A stretch of 64,000 nt of DNA from Flaccisagitta enflata (lineage: Eukaryota > Chaetognatha > Sagittoidea > Aphragmophora), in assembly GCA_965153355.1 (NCBI GenBank), contig OZ231127.1:30008001-30072000 (forward strand), read 5' to 3'. A program made the position numbers and the translations under genes. Shown in pieces: positions 59,028 through 64,000 of this stretch. Within the stretch, counting starts at the first letter, position 1. Each line of letters begins with the position of its first letter. The notes beneath the pieces were generated by a model that worked only from the letters and a program-made list of their open reading frames with translations, was not told the origin of the DNA and did no database searches.

Positions 59028-59245
59028 TTAGTCTTGGACCCGCGACTCGATGGGAGGCCTCGCCCGTCTGTTGGTCACTGTTGATTCACGGCTACCCAAG
59101 TCGCGTGTGGATGGGCAGGGGCACTTATGAAAAGGGTTAACCGGGCAATTGGGCAGAAGCAGTAATGCAAAAAACCTCTGTAAACGACAAAAAAGTAAGG
59201 CGGACTGACCATCCATCCGACCGACATACATAGCAAATTATAAAG
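59028..59245. repeat. Two family A fragments head to head
   Basis: A minus-oriented 3' part (CTTGGACCCGCGACTCGATG, 59033) meets a plus-oriented part (CACGGCTACCCAAGTCGCGT, 59087) that runs to GACCGACATACATAGC near 59230. Confidence 0.65.
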
Positions 59246-59385
59246 TTGAAAGCAAGTATCTGCCTCTCTTCCGCGATCCTCTTTTAACCCCAAGTCAATT
59301 ATTGCTTTGTTACTTGGCATTCATGCACTTGCGTGCAACTACAAGGAGACGATCAAGCACGTGCTATAACACGCACACGCACACC

Positions 59386-59535
<150 letters not shown>

Positions 59536-59570
59536 CACGCAAAAGAGCTGAACCGCTTCAAACACTAAAC

Positions 59571-59865
59571 AACAAGCCCGACCGGGCAACGATGCGTCCG
59601 GGCTGTGTCTCATCGTTTAATGATCATGTGACATATGTATGGAGATACAGATGGATGAACAGACGGGTGAAAAGACTCTCAAAACATCTTGGTCGATCAT
59701 TTGTTTCAGTGTAGGATCTCACTGCGGCCAAAAACAGTCGAGAAACGCGGTTTTTGCACAGGCGTTACGGACGGACCGACGGACGGACCGACGGACGGAC
59801 GGACCGACGGACCGACGGACAGACCCTCTTATAGAGATGCGTTCCTGACGGACGCATCTAAAAAG
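59571..59865 (+). repeat. Family B element (GATGCG stem), best copy
   Basis: ACAAGCCCGACCGGGCAACG start. GGACGGACCGACGG array at 59769-59822. Ends with stem AGATGCGTTCC..GGACGCATCT and AAAAAG. Confidence 0.85.
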
Positions 59866-59944
59866 AAAAATGGGAGACCCGCGTGCTTGCGTTAGACTCA
59901 TGATTTTGAAACCGTTTTTAATAACGGGATCCAGTTTCATATAT

Positions 59945-61253
59945 AAGGTGCGTCTGCATTAATTAGCTTATGACATCATGAACCATATCTTGACACTCTT
60001 GTTCCATCACTTTTTTGCACCATTTTTTCTATAAAATTATCCATTTTTGACCAAAAATCTGTTTTGACATGTGCTATGTGAGCCCATTCATACTATTTTA
60101 AAGAATCATTCTTCAAATTGCATGCTTTGTACAGTAAAATGATCTTAAATTGGCAAAATTTTCAAGCAAAATCTTAGAAAAGAGTAAGAATTATTTTAAT
60201 GAGGTATCTTTACTGTATTATTACCGACACAGTTTGTATAATATGGTCAAATTTTTTTTGAGAGGCTGTTCATATCTATCTGACACTAGTATAAAACTTT
60301 TTTGCCATATGATTTTTAGCATTTTGGATGTCTTTGTCTAGTACCTTTTAAAAGATGTCAGCTGACAATTGAATTTCAAAAAATAGGATATTTTATATTG
60401 AAAAATTCATTTGGGGTACTGCCCATTGAAATAAAGTCATGAAATTTGAATGGTAGTCAAAGGAAGCATTTAACCTTAAGCATTTCAAATTTTGTAACAA
60501 TCGGTGGATTTAAAGTATCAATTTTGTGAGTTTTTCTATTCCAAATTGCGAAATTTGAAGTTTTTGAAAAAAACATTTTTTATCCCTTAAATAACAAATC
60601 TTGAACAGAGATGAATATTTTGCATTCTTGAAAACATCAGACCCGAGATAATGTAATTTACTAGGGTCTGATGTTTTTGGTTTTTCCATTTTTTAAATTT
60701 TTATGCAAATTTATTATTTAGGGTGCACCTTTGTCAGATTCAACAGAAATATGAAAAAAAGGATGTTTTTTGTTAAGAGTTTTAAATGAGGCACTTCCTG
60801 GTGAAGAAAAGTCATGAAATTTTTATGGTAGTTAAATGAAGCACCAAACCACCTGCATGTCAATTTTCATTACTATAAGACAATTTTTGAAGTCTGTTTA
60901 TGAATTTTTAGATATTTATTTGTGAAATTTATGAAATTAGTCATTTTTAAAAGAAAAATCACTATTTTTTTTTACTGATGATAATTTGCATTAATTTTCT
61001 CTGTTAACTACCCAAAGTGACATATATTATCAGGTGAATTATTTATTTTTGGTAAAAAACATGGTGATTTTTTTGCTCTTGGCGAAACTGAAGTGTCACA
61101 ATTATTTTCATTGTGTCTTATTCGGATATTTTATCTGGATATCAATATCCGGATATTCTACAATGGGAATTTACAAAATTCACTACATGAAATATCCGGA
61201 TATTAATATCAAAATAAAATATCCGAATAAGCAAATTAATGCAGACGCACCTT
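59945..61253. mobile_element. TIR element, AAGGTGCGTCTGCATTAAT ends, 1.3 kb
   Basis: AAGGTGCGTCTGCATTAATT at the left mirrors AATTAATGCAGACGCACCTT at the right. The right end also carries the GGATATTTTATC palindromes seen at 10196. The interior holds a stem-loop with AAAACATCAGACC / GGTCTGATGTTTT (60630-60680) and text homologous, inverted, to 1950-2115. No transposase. Confidence 0.75.
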
Positions 61254-61255
61254 TA

Positions 61256-62093
61256 GGGTGCGTCTGCATTCACCATCTTATTTGAATATTTTATCTGCAT
61301 ATCAATATCCGGATATTCTACACAGTGAATTCACATGAAATATACGGATATTAATCGGGAAAAAAGTCGAAGTCTGTCTTCGACTTTTTGACATATTCGA
61401 GAGAAACAGGGTTTTCATTTTCTTATGCGAAAGTTCCGGCTCTCCTAGGGGCGAATGAGCCCTCCAATGAAATTGATAGGGTAAGTAAATTTGATAATTC
61501 TCTTTCATTTGGCGCCAAGCAGAATGCTCTACAACAAATACTTTTCGCGCTATGATTTTTTAAAGATTTATTTACGAAAAATTCGAATGGAATTTTTTTT
61601 TATTTTTTTTTATTTTGTGTAGGATCAATAAAGGAGTGTATTTATGTTTACTTGAGCATGCAAATACAAAAAAAGATGTTTACGAGCACAGCTGCTCATC
61701 TGTGAGGGCGTTTTTGAGCATTTTAGCTCATTCAGCTCACTTAGCTTGCTTTTTTTCTTTGATTTTAAACAGGATTAAAAAGATATTTTGATTTAAGCAT
61801 ACAAATACAAGAAAGCATGTCAGTGAGCAAAGCTGGTTGTCTGGTTGAATTATTTTGAATATTTCAGCTCATCTAGCTCATTTGGCTCAGTCCTATTACT
61901 CTCTGATTTTCAGTACAACCAATGCAAACAATTGCTTTTGATTTGATCTGACAAATAAAAAAAATTCAGTGACTGAAGATAAAAGCATGGTGAAAAGTCA
62001 CCAGTGCTTATGACTTTTTTCCTCACGGCGACAGCCGCCATTACTGGTATCCAAATAAAATATCCGAATAAGCCGATTACTGCAGACACACCC
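61256..62093. mobile_element. TIR element, GGTGCGTCTGCATT family, 0.8 kb
   Basis: It begins GGGTGCGTCTGCATTCACCA two bases after the previous element's end and closes with AATAAGCC..TGCAGACACACC. The interior is colinear with 10196-11185 (GTCGAAGTCTGTCTTCGACT, TGCTCATCTGTGAGGGCG, CCTCACGGCGACAGCCGCCA). Confidence 0.8.
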
Positions 62094-62206
62094 TCAGTAC
62101 TAACGTGGAAATGCGGATGCTGTTGGCTAATTGCTGAGCGCAGCGCCGGTTTTTTGTGAGCTAGCGTGGGGTCATCTATTTGTCCATGCATCATTCTGAT
62201 AATCTA

Positions 62207-62810
62207 ACAGGATGTGCAAAAAATTTGGCAAAAACATAAAAGCACAAAAACCACACTTCTTGATGGCCCAGTAATACAAAATTTGGGGTGTAGCCCCCTA
62301 ATTAGTTCTACTAAATAGTAGAATGTGCAGTTTTTCATAAGAATATTCTTGGTTAGCAAAGGAATGAATTTTGCTCTGGTCAAATTTTCCCATTTCACAG
62401 AATTTTTCCCAGTAAAACAATACTGAGGATATCAATCACTACGCTTGATATTACATCCAAATCAGTATCCCAAAGTGGTCAATTCATCGAGGGGTAATCA
62501 TCATAGAAGCAGTAGAGTCATTCTGACTCAAAATTGGCTTCAAAACAATTGTAAAGAATCAAATAAAACAATTTGAAAGTCACTATCAATTTTGTTTTGT
62601 TTATCAGATTTTTTTTCCCATGACCACCATAAATGGACCTACCCTCCCCTCCAATGATTTCAATTCATGAATTCTTGCTGCCTGTGGGCAAATAGATATA
62701 TGAAACTAAACAACCCTCATATCAAAGCTATATTTTTATTCAAAAAATCATTTGAAAACAGTTTAAAACTGTTCTTGGTAAAATTTTGCCAAATTTTTTG
62801 CACATCCTGT
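62207..62810. mobile_element. Foldback element, 604 bp, TA-flanked
   Basis: TA-ACAGGATGTGCAAAAAATTT mirrors AAATTTTTTGCACATCCTGT-TA, with TTTGGCAAAA / TTTTGCCAAA continuing inward. The interior is mostly unpaired. Frames at 62204-62398 and 62667-62936 overlap it. Confidence 0.8.
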
Positions 62811-62863
62811 TATCAGCTATCGATACATGTCTCTCCTTCTGACCCCGTCCGTATATTTGAATC

Positions 62864-62868
62864 TGTCA

Positions 62869-62933
<65 letters not shown>
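62864..62933. repeat. CTGT then CT microsatellite
   Basis: CTGT units to about 62897, then CT to 62933. Confidence 0.95.
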
Positions 62934-62937
<4 letters not shown>

Positions 62938-63344
62938 AAAAAAAAATCTTTACGAAAGGCGTCAAGATTAAATCTTGTAGGCCTTCCCCTTCCTTTCCTC
63001 CGCTATTTCCTCGGCGCTGATAAGAGAGGAAGGATCATGATAAAGACGGACAAGACGGACAAGAGAAAGATGGAAAAGCGAGTAAGGAAGAAAGAAGAGA
63101 GATGAAGAAAACGAAGAAGGAGACATCTACCCATTTATTCAAGTATGCATTCACTTCTCCTATTAAAAAAACCCAATCATTTATTCGTTCATTGGTCCAT
63201 TCAATCATTCATTCATTTTCTCCATTCATTCAATCTTTTTTTTTTCCTATCTAGATTTATTTTTCCTTTCTTGCAATTCTTCATTCCCCATTTTGAATTT
63301 CATCTCTCAACCGTACAACGACCAGGTTTTAAGACCGACCATTA
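62934..63344. other. SK intron, no supported exon
   Basis: ATTCATTCATT units at 63175-63235; otherwise unremarkable. Confidence 0.6.
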
Positions 63345-63697
63345 CGTCTGTCAGAGTGCCTAGAAAAGCCATAATTTTACTTTGCTTAGCAAAAATATTT
63401 TTCCTTTGCAAAAATGCTTTCAAATGAGCTAGCCTATTGCACAGGTTTCAAATAATTTGGGAACCATCTTTAGGGTGATGTTGAAATTTCCACAGATCTG
63501 TAAAAGAGAAACAGAATTTGCGCAATGGAAAAATAGATTCAAATGATGACTCAATGCAAACTTCAACCTCACCCTAAAGATGGTTCCTGATTGATTTGAA
63601 ACTCCTGCAATTGCTCATTTGATAACATTTTTGCAAAAGGAAAATGTTTTTGCTAGGCGAAGTACAATTTAGGCTTTTCTGGGCACTCTGACAGACG
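63345..63697. mobile_element. Foldback element, 353 bp, TA-flanked, 44 bp from SK exon
   Basis: TA-CGTCTGTCAGAGTGCC mirrors GGCACTCTGACAGACG-TA. Pairing continues through TTTGCTTAGCAAAAATATTT / AAATG..TTTTTGCTAGGCGAA and AACCATCTTTAGGGTGA / TCACCCTAAAGATGGTT. It lies just inside the intron downstream of the S2-S3 exon donor. Confidence 0.85.
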
Positions 63698-63741
63698 TAG
63701 CGACCATCCATCTCACCCAGCCAAAACACCAGTGGGCTCAC

Positions 63742-63850
63742 CTGGGAACGGGTGAATGACGCAAATGAAGAGTTCTAGGACGAGTTGCGAAGTGCGAGAA
63801 CACGTCATACCGATTCTCCAGTCATCCAAACAATTGTCCGTCATAAATAG
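63742..63850 (-). CDS. SK-type potassium channel, S2-S3 exon
   Basis: A 109-bp exon between acceptor TTTCTTCCTCGTTCAG and donor GTGAGC, phase 0 in and phase 1 out. It encodes LFMTDNCLDDWRIGMTCSRT, then SQLVLELFICVIHPFP(G). This is the KCNN signature for the S2-S3 linker and S3 (LFMVDNGADDWRIAMTYER.., LEILVCAIHPIPG). DNC--DDWRI-MT--R-SQ is closer to my recollection of the arthropod form than the vertebrate one. The preceding exon (S2, ending AREIQ) must lie above 63850. Only about 150 bp remain in the window, and no exon is seen there, only a GAAA run near the edge. Confidence 0.95.
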
Positions 63851-64000
63851 CTGAACGAGGAAGAAATATTGATAAGAAATTTTGAGAAGGTGGTTTAGAA
63901 CACTTTGAAACAAAAACTGCAGAAAAAAAAATTCATGGATGGAAAGAAGAAAAAATGCAGATAGAAAAAAAGAGAGAAAGAAAGAAAGAAAGAGAAAATC
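63851..64000. other. SK intron, upstream edge
   Basis: Purine-rich AAAGAGAGAAAGAAAG tail of a microsatellite running off the window. Confidence 0.7.

Overview
This window is intron- and repeat-rich nuclear DNA from an animal, most likely an invertebrate. The evidence is short exons of 64 to 120 bp with canonical splice sites, a small-conductance calcium-activated potassium (SK/KCNN) channel, dinucleotide tracts of up to about 350 bp, a Tc1/mariner relic and many TA-flanked foldback elements. The phylum cannot be fixed from sequence alone. No rRNA, tRNA, CRISPR or prokaryotic-style operon was seen. Most long open frames here are translations of CT, GA, CA, CTTT or minisatellite repeats.

All supported coding sequence is on the minus strand. 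From high to low coordinates: (1) four consecutive SK exons (63742-63850, 55365-55485, 54162-54280, 53855-53924) run from the start of the cytosolic S2-S3 linker to the end of S5. Every junction is phase-compatible. (2) A hydrophobic 3' exon candidate at 52470-52551 is phase-compatible with the last of these. (3) Two exons of an unidentified, probably extracellular protein (49963-50026 and 40483-40598) join in phase. (4) Two more SK exons (35865-35950 and 35279-35398) encode the cytosolic N-terminus and S1. (5) Two large exons of an unrecognised gene, at 6061-7556 and 3352-3979, encode about 708 residues. The two SK blocks are in the wrong order for one colinear gene. The N-terminal exons lie downstream of the S2-S5 exons, and no pore filter or calmodulin-binding exon was recognised. 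This means tandem paralogues, a rearranged gene, or a scaffold-order error.

The rest is repeats. More than a dozen foldback (long inverted repeat) elements of 0.35-2.1 kb occur, most with TA at both ends and often CAG...CTG termini, as expected of non-autonomous Tc1/mariner-type elements. One is nested in the arm of another, so its TA duplication can be read directly. A second group (10196-11185, 20225-20915, 59945-61253, 61256-62093) has ends reading GGTGCGTCTGCATT. A very abundant short element, with about 20 copies, has a body rich in GTCC/GTCG tetramers and a terminal stem-loop. The stem sequence differs between subfamilies but stays paired. Several copies end in A-rich tails that run into GA tracts. 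Minisatellites lie at 21.2-21.7, 30.7-31.1, 40.8-41.3 and 42.8-43.3 kb.

The genes show no common pathway. The SK channel is the only gene whose function is clear.
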